Counted from the stretch's first letter, positions 36,501 through 49,355 are shown. The stretch is DNA of 64,000 nt from Dryomyza anilis (GCA_951804985.1 OX638131.1:106908464-106972463); one strand, 5' to 3'. A program made the numbers and translations. Notes: generated by a model from the letters alone, not told the origin.

Positions 36501-38501
36501 CAAAATCACGCAACTTATTATCATTATCCTCCTCACGACTAACTATATACGTTTGACGTATAAACTCCAAAAAGAGTTCGCCTCTACCCAGCAAATAGAA
36601 ATCTTTAATTAGTTTCAATTGTTGCACCAGATCTGCTTGATTCACGGCAATCTCCGAAAGCCGCGTTGTCACATAACGTTTAATCTCATCGATTACAAGC
36701 TCATAGTGTGAGACATTCAATTCGTCATGTGCATTTTGTAGTGCTTGTATTTTTCCAAAATAAATGTGCTCCTTTTCATTCCACAACGAATCCTCACCGT
36801 CGAGTATATTTTTTTCGGTTTTATTCCAGATTTGTGCATTTTTATTGATTTTATTTACATCAACTTTGAATATGAGCACAGTTTGACCGATGAAGAGCAC
36901 TTTTTCGGCCCAGCTGGCAGAGAGATAATGCGGCAGATAGTCATAGCAAATTTCATAGCGCCATATTTCGGCGTAAGTGCTGGCAGCATCCTGTGGAGTG
37001 CGTGAAAATGATATAAAATACAAAAATAGATGGTTGAAACTGTGATAAATTTAATTTCTAAATTTAAGCAGAAAAATGTTCCAACTTACCGACATTGTTG
37101 TGACCGTATGTTTGCCACTGCCCGTGCTGGCGCCCTTTTCGCTCTCCATGGTGCTATTGTTGCGCGCCTCCGAACATTGTATAAAAAACTCACCATACGA
37201 ATCGACAATTTTCGCATACAGTATCCAATGTGTCAGCTGTTTGAGGAAGACTACATTGACTGTGGATTGAATGCTAGATAAAAAAACTTGTTTTAAATAG
37301 CAATCGAAATATTAAATGAATTCAATTCTAACCTGCGCATTGCCCGATAGATACGCTGATCACCGTGTTGTATATTCTGATATAAATATTGAATGATGGC
37401 ACAGCCATGTAGCCGCTGCGTACGTATGCCGCGTATAAGTTTGCGCAGGAATAGCACAAGCGGTTCGTAAACCTGCAGCTGCTGGTAGATGAACATCAGC
37501 GATTGATTGGAATTTTGCAAATAGCGACGTTCCAAGTCGGTAATGTCCGCATAGTAATCCTCGAGTACATGATCGATGCCATTGGCAAAAGCCTTGAGGT
37601 AGAGACCACTCTGTAGAGGTTCTGAAATATGTTGGAATAATTAAAAGATAAAGAATTAGTAAATCAAATTGGATAGTTTTAGAAAAAAAATTCCAAAATT
37701 GTACATATGAGTACACTACGTTTAATATTTTATTATTTAAGCAAAACTCCTAAACAAAGTCGATCACGAACCTACCGATTAACATAAACTAAAGCTTTTC
37801 TAAAGGCCTAAATATTTTTCTTGAATGATTTTTTTGTATTTTTGAACAAAAAAGTCTTTGAAAAATGTTGGAGGCAATTAAATAACGCACTCAAGAAAAT
37901 GAGCAAAAAGCGAATTCAAATAAGTTGGTAATGGACTGATAAATTTCAAAAATTCATGGTTCTTTTGACATTTCAAAAATCCAGAAATTTCGACAAGTTG
38001 AAATTTTGATATCCTCTGGTCCAGTTTTACAACTACAATTTTTTTTAGCTCGCTACCATTCTTGCTGACATTAACAAAATGTCCCTAATTAATATTTTTA
38101 ATGGGAGTGACGAGCGGGGAAAACTGTTTCAACTCAGTTTTCTTTTTAAATATGGCGTGGAATGTTTTTTTTTTATTGAAACAACAATGTCTTCTCTAAC
38201 ACGAAACTCTTACCATCTGTATCCACCACCGATGTATTCAGCGACACGTTGTGACTACTGCCATAAATTTTAGTAAATTTCGCAATATCGCGTAATAAAT
38301 TAACAATTACAATGATATCCTCCAGTATCTTCTTTTCGCAAGGATGCAAAAATGTCGAAACAGCATCGGATATCTGTAAAATTTACAAATTTATCATATA
38401 TTCACAATTTGCTTTCATTTTATCTAACATACGACAAATTCCTCAATTGGCAAACGATTCGAGTATAGATTCAGACAGGACAGCAGCACATCGTGTATCA
38501 T
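33583..38501 (-). CDS. Grip75: Gamma-tubulin complex component 4 (GCP4)
   Basis: Nine exons on the minus strand: 38501-38433, 38373-38214, 37621-37333, 37273-37090, 36990-36487, 36393-36024, 34784-34669, 33953-33784, 33727-33583; phases join throughout, 668 aa (human GCP4 is 667). It is a gamma-TuRC subunit that binds gamma-tubulin and nucleates microtubules at centrosomes. The GCP N-terminal (grip1) region covers exons 1-5: MIHDVLLSCLNLY start, EPLQSGLYLKAFANGIDHVL, then W-A-E-K-V-L-F-I-G-Q. The C-terminal grip2 region has INWPLHLLFSP, ERYNVLFRFLLLIKK and RNQLMFFVDNLQYYIQVDVLES, which are highly conserved gamma-tubulin-binding segments, and ends with LSQLLLRLDFNHW. The last intron appears to use a GC donor. 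Intron 6 (1.2 kb) is a 19-bp minisatellite. Tail-to-tail with Cog4. Confidence 0.95.
34090..34385. mobile_element. Mariner-like foldback MITE in Grip75 intron 7
   Basis: Near-perfect inverted arms of about 127 bp (34090-34215, 34257-34385) starting AAGGGTTTTTCAACAGGGA. Just inside the left arm, the plus strand from 34199 reads MMERYTSQQRVEIIKIYY, the start of a mariner-superfamily transposase N-terminal helix-turn-helix; the frame is then lost. A second, related terminal-repeat remnant lies at 34047-34088. Confidence 0.7.
34880..35900. repeat. 19-bp minisatellite in Grip75 intron 6
   Basis: Unit ATTCAATTTTTCACTAAAA, almost perfect from 35021 to 35260 (about 12 copies), diverging outward. Same family as Ppt2 intron 2 (reverse complement). 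Confidence 0.9.
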
Positions 38502-39950
38502 GTTGCAACGAGATTTAAATAATTTTAATTATTTTTCAAATATTTTTGATTTGTTTTTGTTTATGCAAAATTGGAAATTATTAAACGTCAAATTCCAGGC
38601 GACGAAAGGAGCGCAGTTTACAAAATCATTGCGTTTATAATACCAGTGCTGCCATTAGGGGATTTTACAGGGCACTATTCTATTAAATGTCAGACAAGGA
38701 CAAGCAAGAAAACTTATGAGTAAAAAGTAAAGGGAAACGTATTCAAATCGTTATTACTCTTATTTAATATGAAAATTTCAGTTATATTTTTCATTAAACG
38801 TATATATTAAATTTTTTTGTATAATTTAAATTTTATTTGCCTAATGCTTTTTTCTCACTGAGCAAACATTATTTAAAACTAATTATTACTTAGAAATTAT
38901 AGTTTAGACTGCAAATTGTACTTTATGCAATTTTTCCACACATATTTAATTCATGTAAAAGTATTTAAATGTTGGTCTCCGTTTAGTTTACCAAAATAAC
39001 ATTATTTCACTGTTTTATTATTTTTCAATGCTTATAACGTTTTTTTTTATTTTAAAAATATTCGTCTTGCTACATAATGTGATATGTTTACCTAGTAAAT
39101 TTGATTTAATGAAACTTTTTTTAATTAGAACGTCTTTGAGGTGAAATTATGTAAATGATTTAAATTATGCGTGTGGAACTTGTCTAATTTTTTTGTTTGT
39201 TTATTAAAATGTCCACAATGTTTCTGAGGGTAAACATATTAACTTGGTAAACTTAATAAAAAAAACACAGTACATACAAAAATAGTTTTTATTTTTATTT
39301 CTATAGATTTTATTTAATTATTAAATTGCTATAAACGTTGGGAAGTTTTTTTGTTTGTTTTGTTTGTTTTGTTTTAAACTAATAATTAATACAAATAAAC
39401 TAAATTATAATATAAATAATTAAATGGCGTCATAAATGAAATTGCAGAAGTTTGATTAGATACACGAATACAGTAATAATTCAAAAACATGCCAATCAAG
39501 AATAATTCATTAAATTAAGAGATCACAATAAATTTTAAAAACAAGGATAACGGTGTGTTTGCCACAATGTACAAAGTAAAAAATAATAATAAACGGAAAA
39601 CTAAAAAATGCAAATAAGAAAAAACATGAAATTCAATCAAATAAAATACGTTAATGTTAAGCAATATTTGATTGCTGCGGCTTTAATACAAGTTTATACT
39701 ATTTTTAAATTATTTAAATAGTTTTTAAATGAAAATAGCCTGCCAATTTATTTTCTTTTTCAATGATTTCAAGTTTTTTTCGTTAAAGAATTAAATAATT
39801 AAAGCTGTCTTTAGAAAAATACAGAAAAAAGCGCAAAAACATAAATTACATAATTAGAACAATATTAGAAATAATAATAAAAATATAATAATAAAAATAA
39901 TTAGACTATAAAACTAAAGACCACAATAATAGCTGTTGCCTTGGCTGCTG
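38502..39950. other. Intergenic: Grip75 5' side and 3' flank of the Myb/SANT gene
   Basis: AT-rich. The first ~150 bp are presumed Grip75 5'UTR/promoter, with no TATA or clear initiator. No gene recognised in the remainder. Confidence 0.4.
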
Positions 39951-42593
39951 CTACTTGCCCCCGCATTGCATCTGCTGCATCAGTTGCTCGAACATTTGCA
40001 CCTCACGCTCCTCGGCGCACAAACGTTTCAGCTCAAAGTCTCGGCGTTCCGCAAGATGCAGATTCTCCTGTTGCAGCACCTCGATTCCCGGAAACTTGAA
40101 ACGATGTCGCAGACGCAACTCCATGCCGTTGGCCAATCTTTGCGCTTGTCCTAGCGCACCAAAGGGACGACCACGTCGACGTGGTGCAACGACTGGCGTC
40201 TCTGGTGGCGGTTGTTGTGGCGACTGGACTGGCAGCTTTTGTGGCGAGGGTCCTGGCAGCTGTTGTAGCGATGGTCCTGGCGGTTTTTGTATTGACTGTG
40301 CTGGCTGCTTTAGTAGTGACTGTGTTGGCGGTTTTAATAGTGACTGTCCTGGCAACTTTTGCGGCCACTGTTGTGTCGATTGTGCTGGCGTCGGTCGTGC
40401 CTGCTGTTGTGGCAACTGTCGTGGCAACTGTTGTGGCATTTGTCGTGGCAACTGTTGCGGCTGTTGTCGTTGCAACTGTTGTGGCTGTGGCTCTGGTGTT
40501 GCTGCTACCCTAATTGCAGGCGCAACAATAGTCACAGGAGCGGCGCCGCTCGCAGCTACGGAACGTTTTGGCACCGGCGTATAAATTATTGAGATGTTGG
40601 CAGCTAATCTGTGTGCGGCATTATTGGCGGGCAGTAGTGTTGCATGTGGGATGACGGGCAATTTGGACATGAAAAGCTTAACAGTCTGCAAAAAGTTGTG
40701 GATAAGTTTTATTTATAATTTTTATTTGAAATATTACAAATTCCAAATGAAATTGACATTTTTCCATTGAGAATATTTCAAATGAAATTCAAATTTTTAA
40801 ATTAAAAATTGACAAAATTCAAAAATTAAATTGAGATTTTTCAATTCAAATTGGAGAAATCCAAATTAAATTGAAATTTTTCCATTTTAAATTTGGAAAA
40901 TTCCAAATGAAATAAGATTTTTTCATGCGAAATTGCTAAAATGTAAAATGAAATAAGGATTTTACATTTGAAATTCGGAAATTATCCATAATTTGAATTT
41001 TCCATTTCAAATTTAGAAAATTCCATATGAAATTAATATTATTTACATATGAAATTGTGAAAATTTTTAATGAAATTGAGAAAATTTTATATAATATTAA
41101 GATATTTAAATATGTAGTTGAATATTGGATTCAACGGTTGAGAGTTTTTTCAATAACCCATATCTTTTTCAAATTTAAAAACTTCACATCTTTGGAATTT
41201 TCTCAATTTCAAATGAAAAATCTCAATTTCATTTTCTCAATTTAAGTTTTAAAATCTCAATTTTATTCGAATTTTCTCAATTTTAAATGGAAAATAATAA
41301 TTTTAATTGAAATTTTTACAATTTCAAAATTTTCTCAATTTCTGTTGGAAATGATGTAATTCAAAAGTATTCTCGTATGTTTTATACTTCAATTGAATTA
41401 AGATCGTTTTTACACGACAATTTATAATAAAATGGTTTTGTATTTTTTAGAAAGAGAAATGGTTTTCTACCTCAAGTTAAACCATTAATTTAAAAAAAGA
41501 AGTTTATTTAAAAACGCAATTTTCGTAATGTGAAAACAAATTCAAAATATTTTGATGGGAAAAATGTATAAAAAATAGTCAATTTTAGTTATTTTCAAAG
41601 GATTTAAGTTGAATAATTTAATAAATGTAGCAATTACTTACCTTTTGTTCCAGAAATACATCTGTCTTTTTGGACGACGTCGAAAGAAGGCAGTCTATAA
41701 GTGAATAAAGTGGCCAATTGGATTTTACGCCTGCACCGGACACCTTCAATTTACTCTGTTCGACGCTAAAGTGCAACGAAAATCAGTTAAAAATATTGGG
41801 AATAACATAGGGAATAAAAAGTGTAAAAACATTTTTGAAACTTGATGCAATTTGGAGTACATTTTATGCAAATTATAGTCGTCATTAATATTAAATCGTA
41901 AGACGGATTGTATACTAGAGTTGCAACATCCATAAAGTGTTTTCCTATTTTATCTAAAATTATGAATTAAGCTAGAAAAAACTGGAAGACAAAACTTTTT
42001 GTTATTCCAAAATCCTATCCTAACAGTGTTGAACTGTGTTAATAAAGAATACATCATCAAAATACACTAAAAATTCGAATACTTTTCAATATAAAGTATT
42101 GTTTAAAACAAAAGTAGCAACGTTGTTATAGCAACATCAGTAATTTAAGTGAATTCGCAAAACAAACAAAAAATATTTCCCTCAATAACTTTTTATGTTG
42201 AACTCGATTTGAAACATAATTCATTCATTTAACATAATATTTCAACATTTCATCATCAACCACCCCACTTTGCATCACTCACTTGTATTTGTTCTTCATT
42301 GAGTTGATCTTGCGGCGACACTCCTGCGAATTGACATTAAAACCCCAATCTCGCATTTCACACGAAATTGTTGCAAATACTGGTGTGTGCTTCATCGTCG
42401 TTGTTATCTCGCTGATGTGGCGTCGCCAGAACTCCACCAGCTTCATCTCCTCGAATGAATTCCAGTAGCGGCGTCTTTGATACGTTGTAATCCCGACCCG
42501 ATTCTTGTCACGCCTGCGATCACGTCTTCGCGTTGAACTACTGCCAGTGTGGCAGACAGCGCTAAACGTTGATTCCTGGTCGGAATCACTCAT
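39951..42593 (-). CDS. Myb/SANT-like DNA-binding protein
   Basis: Three exons on the minus strand: 42593-42283, 41765-41642, 40685-39951, GT-AG, 389 aa. Residues about 40-145 form a trihelix-type Myb/SANT-like domain: RRRYWNSFEEMKLVEFW (helix 1 Trp), FATISCEMRDWGFNVNSQEC with RRKINSMKNKYK (recognition region), then WPLYSLIDCLL. A long P/Q/L-rich low-complexity stretch follows (repeated Q-x-L-P-x-Q), with an AT-hook-like RRRGRPFG and then a C-terminal coiled coil ending EVQMFEQLMQQMQCGGK. This is the usual plan for a fly-specific transcription regulator; targets are unknown. It lies head-to-head with a second Myb/SANT-like gene at 44540. Intron 2 (about 0.96 kb) is an AAATTGAAA-type simple array. 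Confidence 0.85.
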
Positions 42594-44539
42594 TATCTGT
42601 TAGTTTTTTCTAATTTATTTTATATTTTTTCAATAATTGTTAGTTTTCCGAAATTTGTTTATTTTTGCACAATTTCAATTTCTGGTTTACGTGACCGACT
42701 GACAGGGATGTTGTCGCGTTGCCAACGATGTTTAAGAATTAATGTTTGATTGTGGCGATGTGTGCTAACTGGGAATTGTGAAATTTGCAGTAGTTTAACA
42801 ATAAGGCTATTTTGAAAACAGCGGCTGTTTTAAAAAATATTTTGATATTTTCAATTTTTCTACGTTATCAATCAGTCAAAAATTTTAATTTTAGTCCTAG
42901 CTAAAAATTTTAAACTGCTCGGTTGTTGTATAAAATTTTTTGTCTGGAATAATATCGCGGTCAAATTTAAAAATGATTCTGTTTTGGTATTTTTTTTCAT
43001 CGAAGAAAATACGTTTGAAAATTATAGAAATATTTGGTTAATGTCTGGGATGATTATAGTTTGGAAAACAAAAACAGCCTGGTTGATAAAGTAAAAAATA
43101 AAAAAGTTGATGCTAAAATAATTGCGGCTGTTTTGAAATAGCCGCTGTTTTGAAAAAATAGCCCGATTGATAATTGATAAACTACAGCAATTGTCAAAAC
43201 AATTGACAGAACGAAACTATTGTTTTATTATAAATTGTCATGTAAAAACGATCTGAATTCAATTGAAGTATAAAACATACCAGAATATTTTTGAATTACA
43301 CCATTTCCAACAGAAATTGAGAAAAATTTGAAATCGAAAAATTTCAATTGATATTATTATTTTCCATTTGAAATTGAGATAATTCCTAATAAAATTGGGA
43401 TTTTAAAATTTAAATTGAAAAATTTTTAAATAAAATTCCGAATTTTTATTTGAAATTAAATAAAATTCCAAATGATATGAAGTTTTTAAATTTGAAAACG
43501 ATATTGGGTATTGAATAAACTATCAACCGTTGACGCTAATATTTAAATGTCTCAATTTCATATAAAATGTTCTCAATATTATTTAACATTTTCTCAATTT
43601 CGTATGTAAAAAATCTCAATTTCATTTTGAATTTTCTAAATTTGAAATGAAAATGTCAATTATGGATAATTTGCGATTTTCGAGTGCAAAATCTGGCTGA
43701 ATTGCGCTTTACCGGCCGAAGTTAAATAAAAAATTGTCACGCGTGTTATTTTCGCAAAATAAAGAAGAAAAATGAAGAAAAAAGAACTTGGAATAACAAA
43801 AACCCCACAGACAACATCATGTGGGTACTCAACTGAAAGGTAACCCAGCAAGAACATAGTCGTTTATGTTATTAATCATTTTGGGGGTAGCAATGATCAA
43901 AGTTTTGATCATTTTCTCGGTCACTTGTAGAATAGCAACGGGAAAAAAATGATCAAAATTTTTGTGTTCGTGTGATTTTACATATATGTCTTGCGCACGT
44001 TTACACAGCTTTTTCTTGCATGTATAAGTGACTAGCAAACATTTTGCATTTGTGTTGGAGTTTCGGTCCGCAGTGTCTTGCTGGGAATTGATGCAATTGG
44101 TGGCTTTTTTTTCACTTCGGCCGGTAAAGTGCAATTCTCCCCAAAATCTCAATTTTATTGGGTATCTTCGGGTATCTCAATTTCATTTGAATTTTCGCAA
44201 TTTCAAATGCAAAAAATCAATTTCATTTGGATTTTTCTCAAATCTTTTTTATCTCGAAAAAATAAATTTTATACTTTTTTTATTAATTCAGTACTAATTA
44301 TAAAAACATTAATATCTATACTGGTGCTGAGCACACATCACATCACACAACAGTGCACCGCGCACTCGACCATAAAGTGACAGTTGACAGTTGCGACTAT
44401 TTGCAATTTGCTGATTTTTCCGCTGTGCGTCTTTTTTCGGTGCAAAAAGTATTTTTTCTTTTTGATACATAAAATTAAAAGTGAACATTTATTGCTTTAA
44501 ATTGCATGCATAGCAATTAACGCGCATTAGCAAAATAAT
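42594..44539. other. Shared upstream region of the two Myb/SANT-like genes
   Basis: 1.9 kb between divergent starts. On the minus strand, TCAGTC (42697-42702) followed by GGTCAC resembles an initiator plus motif-1-like sequence about 100 bp before the left gene. Also contains an AATTTCAAATGAAATT-type simple array (43290-43640) and a MITE (43699-44137). Promoter assignment is tentative. Confidence 0.4.
43699..44137. mobile_element. MITE with TIR GAATTGC(G/A)CTTTACCGGCC
   Basis: 439 bp. Inverted ends GAATTGCGCTTTACCGGCCG and CGGCCGGTAAAGTGCAATTC differ at one position over about 24 bp. The interior repeats ATGATCAAAATTTTGATCAT-like palindromes. Target duplication not clear. It sits in the divergent promoter region. 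Confidence 0.65.
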
Positions 44540-46514
44540 ATGGACTACGATGAGTTGACGCTGAATCCGGCGCTAGCAGATATGGAGTCAGTGGTGACCG
44601 CAACCGAAACGGATGCAAAAGGCAAGACGCGCCGCATCTGGACACCCAAGGAGGAGGAGCGTTTCTTTGTAATCTGGGGTCGTGAAAACTGGCATCTGAC
44701 GCGTTACGGCAAGAATATGATGCACTTTATCAAATGGGCGGATGAGATGAACGAACAAGAGGGCAGCGATATGAAGCCGGAGGAGATACAGATGAAGGTG
44801 AATCAGACAAAAGCAAAATACAGGTGAGTGGAATACAACTCTCAACGTGCTAACACGAACTGCAATTAATTTATTTTTATTAAATCACAGACAAGTCTCC
44901 AAACTTATGGAGCAAGAGAAGACAAATGTGACAAGGTGGAAAAAGTTTGCATTGATCGACAAAATACTACGAAACGAGCATCGTCCCTTAGATGCGGATC
45001 CTATATCGCCCGAAGCCATGGAGAAGAGTCGAGAATTTTCGACGTTGCATCCGACGCCCTACCATCAGCTGCAGGCAGAGGCCGAGGGCAGCGGGAATAG
45101 CATGGGAGCACCAGCTGCACCACAAACACAGGAGGGCAGCATGCATAGTCAAGACTTGAATGCGTCACCGGATCAGTTGGCACTTAATGTAAATCATTAA
45201 AAATTTTAATTCTAAAAAATAATTTCAATTTTTAATTTTCAATGACAAATTTAATTTCACTAAAATTTGTCATTGAAAATTTAAATTTATTGACTAAAAA
45301 TTCATTTTTGCACTAAAATTGGTGAATAATAAAAATTCAATTATTTACTAAAAACCAATTTTTTCATTAAAAATTAAAATTTTCACTAAAATTAAAATTT
45401 TTACTTAAAATTAATTTTTTCTCTAAAAATTAAAATTTTCTCTTAATATTAAAATTTTCCTCTCAAAAATAAATGTTCCTCTCAAATTTAAAATTTTCTC
45501 TCAAATTTAAAATTTTCTCTCAAATTTAAATTTTCCACTCAAAATTAAATTTCCTCTCAATAATTTTATTTTTCATTTTAGCCCGGTGAGGTCGGCGAAC
45601 CTTTAAATCCCAGTCTCTTCAGTAGCAGCGACTCGCAGCGTACGACCTCTGCCTACAGCACCGAACTGTTTAGCGACCCCATCGAGGAGATTAAACAGGA
45701 AGACTTTGCCGATGACTATGCGGCGTTTGAGATGCAGGAGGTGCAGCACACTTATGGCAACATTAGGCCGCAACAGCAATTGACGCAGCTGCAAACGCCA
45801 AAGCAACAACAACAGCAGCAACAACAACAACAGCAGCAGCTTTATCAACAACAGCAGCAATATCAGTCCGTTGCACCACAAACATCACAGCAGCAACAAT
45901 TGCAGCATATGCAGCAGCAACAGCATCCACAACAACAATCAGCTCCAACATATGCCGCCTATACAAACAACAACAATAGCAGCAACAATTTGCCAACGCC
46001 TCCGCAAAATACACAACATGCACCATCGCTGCCATCGGCGGCAACGTCACCACATATGCTGCACAATCAACAAACGCATGCTTACAACAACAATAGCAAC
46101 AACAATGTGCACGCAGCGCAACATTATGGCAACAGCAACTATGTTGCCGCCGCCGCCGTCGACAACAGCAGCAGCAACCAAAACACTGCAACCAACAACA
46201 TGCAACCACCACCACCTCAACGCGCAGTCAATGCCACGCCAACGCGCAAGCGACGCGCACCCGCTGCCGCCGCGACCGCCGCCAACGAACAACTCGACAC
46301 GCTCTACCTCGAAGAGGTGCGAAAAAAGAATGTGCTGCTCGAGGAGCAAAAGGAAATTTCACGCAAACGCATGTTGCTCGAGGAGCGCAAAGTAGCGCTG
46401 ATGGAGCAATTTTTTCCCAAGTGTTTGGAGCTGCAGCAGCAGATACTGCAGAAGCTGGATACAACAACAACAACAGCAGCAGCAACAACCACCACAACAA
46501 CAACACCAACGTAG
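44540..46514 (+). CDS. Myb/SANT-like DNA-binding protein, Q/N-rich
   Basis: Three exons: 44540-44823, 44891-45188, 45582-46514, GT-AG, 504 aa. Start context is AAAATAATATGG. Residues about 30-125 form a Myb/SANT-like domain: RRIWTPKEEERFFVIW, EEIQMKVNQTKAKYRQVSKL, W-K-K-F-A-L-I-D-K-I-L. The rest is low complexity: polyQ near 45795-45860, Q/N-rich repeats to 46200, a basic TRKRRAP patch (possible nuclear signal), then a charged coiled coil (EEVRKKNVLLEEQKEISRKR...) and a Thr-rich tail. It has the same plan as the divergent neighbour: N-terminal Myb/SANT domain, low-complexity linker, E/R/L/M-rich C-terminal coiled coil ending in MEQFF or MFEQL. The two may be ancient paralogues. CAA/CAG mixing in the Q tract suggests length polymorphism. 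Confidence 0.88.
45210..45570. repeat. Minisatellite-like AT array in intron 2 of the Q/N-rich gene
   Basis: Diverged CACTAAAATTAAAATTTT / CTCTCAAATTTAAAATTTT units, related to the 19-bp family but degenerate and in the opposite polarity relative to transcription. Confidence 0.5.
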
Positions 46515-47998
46515 ATTGTATAAATTTTAAACTGCAACATAACTAGTTTATTTTACAAAAACAATTTTAAGTCTAATTATACCTAATTATTATAACTATT
46601 ATTACGATTAATGTTTTTTTAAAAACGTTAAAATTGAAACATTATAATAAATGCAAAAATGTATTATAAAATTGTTCAATTTAAGTAAAAAAAAATCATT
46701 AATATATATTTTATTTGTCTACCGTTGCAAGTTATTTGCAAATTTTCAATTGTATTAATTTTATTATATATTTGTTTAGTAAGTTTTTTAAAGTAGCAGA
46801 AGAACGTAAACAACTTGTTAGAGTAGCCAACTAAAAAAAAAATGACAAACCAACTGATTGAAATGAAACAATTTAAATAAAGAACCCACACAAATTTATG
46901 ATTAAATCGTTTTAATTTTATGAATTTTAATTTAGACTATTTTTATTACATACATTTTAAATAAAACTTAATTAGTTTAATACAAAATTTCACTTAAAAA
47001 CACGTATTCATTTTAGAATTGCAATTATATGTATTATTGTAGTTTTTTTTTTAGTATTTTACATTTACCACAACATCCTAGCACTAATTGTATTTAATAT
47101 AATTATATTTATTTTTTTCAACTTAAATTATTTTTTAATTTAAAAAAATTATTTAAATGTTTTTGTTATTTTTATGTTTACATATATTTTATAATTTTAA
47201 TATTTAATTAGATTATTAATAAAAATTGAATAAAATTAAGTTTTGAAAGTTTTAATTATTTTTTTTCATATTTGAAATTGTCCGTATCGTTTCAACTTTC
47301 GTTCAATTACGATCGTTTTTCGTTATTATGGAATTGTTTTTTTATATATACAAAAAAATCATATTTCAATCGAGTTCAATCTGTTCAATTACTATAGAAG
47401 GAAATCAATTCGATTTGTGTTGCCAAATTTTTGAATTTTGATTGCATGTGAAAATCTGAATATGCTAAATAACCCAGTAGTAAATTTCAGACGTAAGAAG
47501 ATATGCTAGCACTGATACTCAAGCAGGTGAAACCCCTTCCCGACTAAATGATTTCCTTTCTTCTTTTTTATATGAAATGAACATTTTTGCAGGTCCTCAC
47601 TATTCGTTTCTCAAAGAACGGCTCTCAGAAGATCTCACAAAATAGTCATTACTGTTAGCATTCCATTAGAAGTTGAGCTAGCAGCGCTTCGCTTTTGTAT
47701 TTGAAAAATATTAGAAATAGTCTCCAAATCGATTGGCGCTGAATCTCTAGAAGGTGTGTTGGAAGATGGCAGAATGTGTATTGAGCATGCTAAGAAGTGG
47801 TTATAGCAGGGCTTCTACTGGCAAGGCCTGGCCAAATTTACTACTGGGAAGTTCATTTAAAAATTTGTATAGCTTTTTTATTTGTTTATAAAATTTATGA
47901 ATTATTTATATTTGTCACGCATGTTTCAGTTTTCTATTCACTTCCGAATGAATTTGTTATAAAAATTTGTAACAAACGTGTTTGAATACGATGTATCA
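46515..47998. other. 3' flank and intergenic DNA
   Basis: AT-rich, with an AATAAA candidate near 46648. From 47640 to 47810 the composition is less AT-rich, and the plus strand reads as broken coding-like sequence (for example GAESLEGVLEDGRMCIEHAKKW). It has stops and no family I recognise; probably a decayed fragment. Confidence 0.4.
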
Positions 47999-48006
47999 GT
48001 ACAAAT

Positions 48007-48446
48007 TAGAGCTGTGCGATTAATCAAATTATATAATTAATCAATTTCCTGATTAATTGATAATCAAGATTTTCGATTAATCAGAACATTGATTAATCAA
48101 TTGATCGGGATTCTGATTAATCAAAATTGTGATTAATTGATTAATCAACATTTGGATTAATCATAATTATTGATTAATCTATTTTTGCGTCGCGAAATAT
48201 TTAAAAATACTTTACTAAATTGTTCTTCAACATTTCAAACACTTTTTTTCTGTTTTTTTAATTATTTTAAAAATAAATTTTCACTTTATTTAAGTTGACA
48301 ACATTTTCAAATGTTATTGAAAAAGTTAATTTATTTTCAATGAATCAAAATGCTGATTAATCAGATTAATCAGGGCTCTGATTAATCAATTAATCGAGAT
48401 TCTAAATAACAACGATTTTGATTAATTGATTAATCGCACAACACTA
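48007..48446. mobile_element. hAT-type MITE with perfect 8-bp TSD and GATTAATC array
   Basis: 440 bp. Ends TAGAGCTGTGCGATTAATC and, inverted, TAGTGTTGTGCGATTAATC. The flanks are identical: GTACAAAT at 47999-48006 and 48447-48454. Many copies of (T)GATTAATC(A) cluster subterminally on both sides (48025-48180, 48350-48440). Non-coding. Confidence 0.88.
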
Positions 48447-49355
48447 GTACAAATTATTGTTTTTCAAATGAATTTAAATTTGAATTAACTTGAATTATTT
48501 GAATTCGTTTGGAAATCAATTTTTATATTGATCAAATTCAAACCCGTTTGATTGCAAATTTCATATGCAAATCGCTCGGAATATGATCGATAGCTAGAAG
48601 ATGCCGATAAAATAAGGAAAACAAAACATCCATCAAACAAAACGATATCGTGTTTACGCTCTAATTATCGTTACCTGTCGATAACCGAAATTAGAACTAG
48701 CTCTAGCTGAACCCGTGCACAGTTTCGCCCTTGCGAAGTTTTTGTAAATGACTATGTCGTTAAACTTACAATTGGTAGGTCCGGAGTTATGGCATTTTAA
48801 AATTTTGGTAATATTAAAGCTGTCACGTCCCTGACGATTAGAACGTTAAATATGATCCTGCTTCGATTTTTATAACTACTACTTTTAAAAGTTAGAAGTG
48901 TTAGCATTCCTAACGTTTTTGTTATATAGGAGGTGCGAAAATCACTTTGTCCAATCTCATTACAATATTATACGTAGCAATTATAATTATAAATATGATT
49001 CTTTGTTTCAATTTATATACCTCTACTCTTACCAGATCTAGAGTTTTTGCATTTTAAAACTTTTGGCTATATAAGAGGTGTCACATTCCTTTTTTCAATC
49101 ACACGTTTATTCTACATGACGATTATAATTTTAAATATGATCCTTTATTTCCATTTTTAAAAGTCTAAGATGAGGTCAGGATTTATAGCATTTTTAATGT
49201 TTTGGTTATCTTTGTCCAATCACGCCCATATTCTACGTGACGATTATAATTTTACTCTTAGTAGTTCAGGAGTTATAACATTTTTAAAGCTATGATTATA
49301 TGTGAGGTGGAATATCCCTTTCTTCAAGCCCTTCCAAATTTATCTAATATACCGC

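Noticed and set aside
39955..40584. Long plus-strand frame rich in Cys/Gly (C-G-x-C repeats)
   Set aside because: It is the complement of the P/Q/L-rich exon of the minus-strand Myb/SANT gene; the repeated codons produce it.
45763..46349. Minus-strand frames rich in Val/Ala/Cys
   Set aside because: Shadows of the CAA/CAG/AAC tracts in the plus-strand Q/N-rich exon.
48010..48440. GATTAATC cluster as a homeodomain enhancer
   Set aside because: The cluster lies exactly within a MITE with TIRs and an 8-bp TSD, so it is explained as transposon structure; regulatory use is only a possibility.
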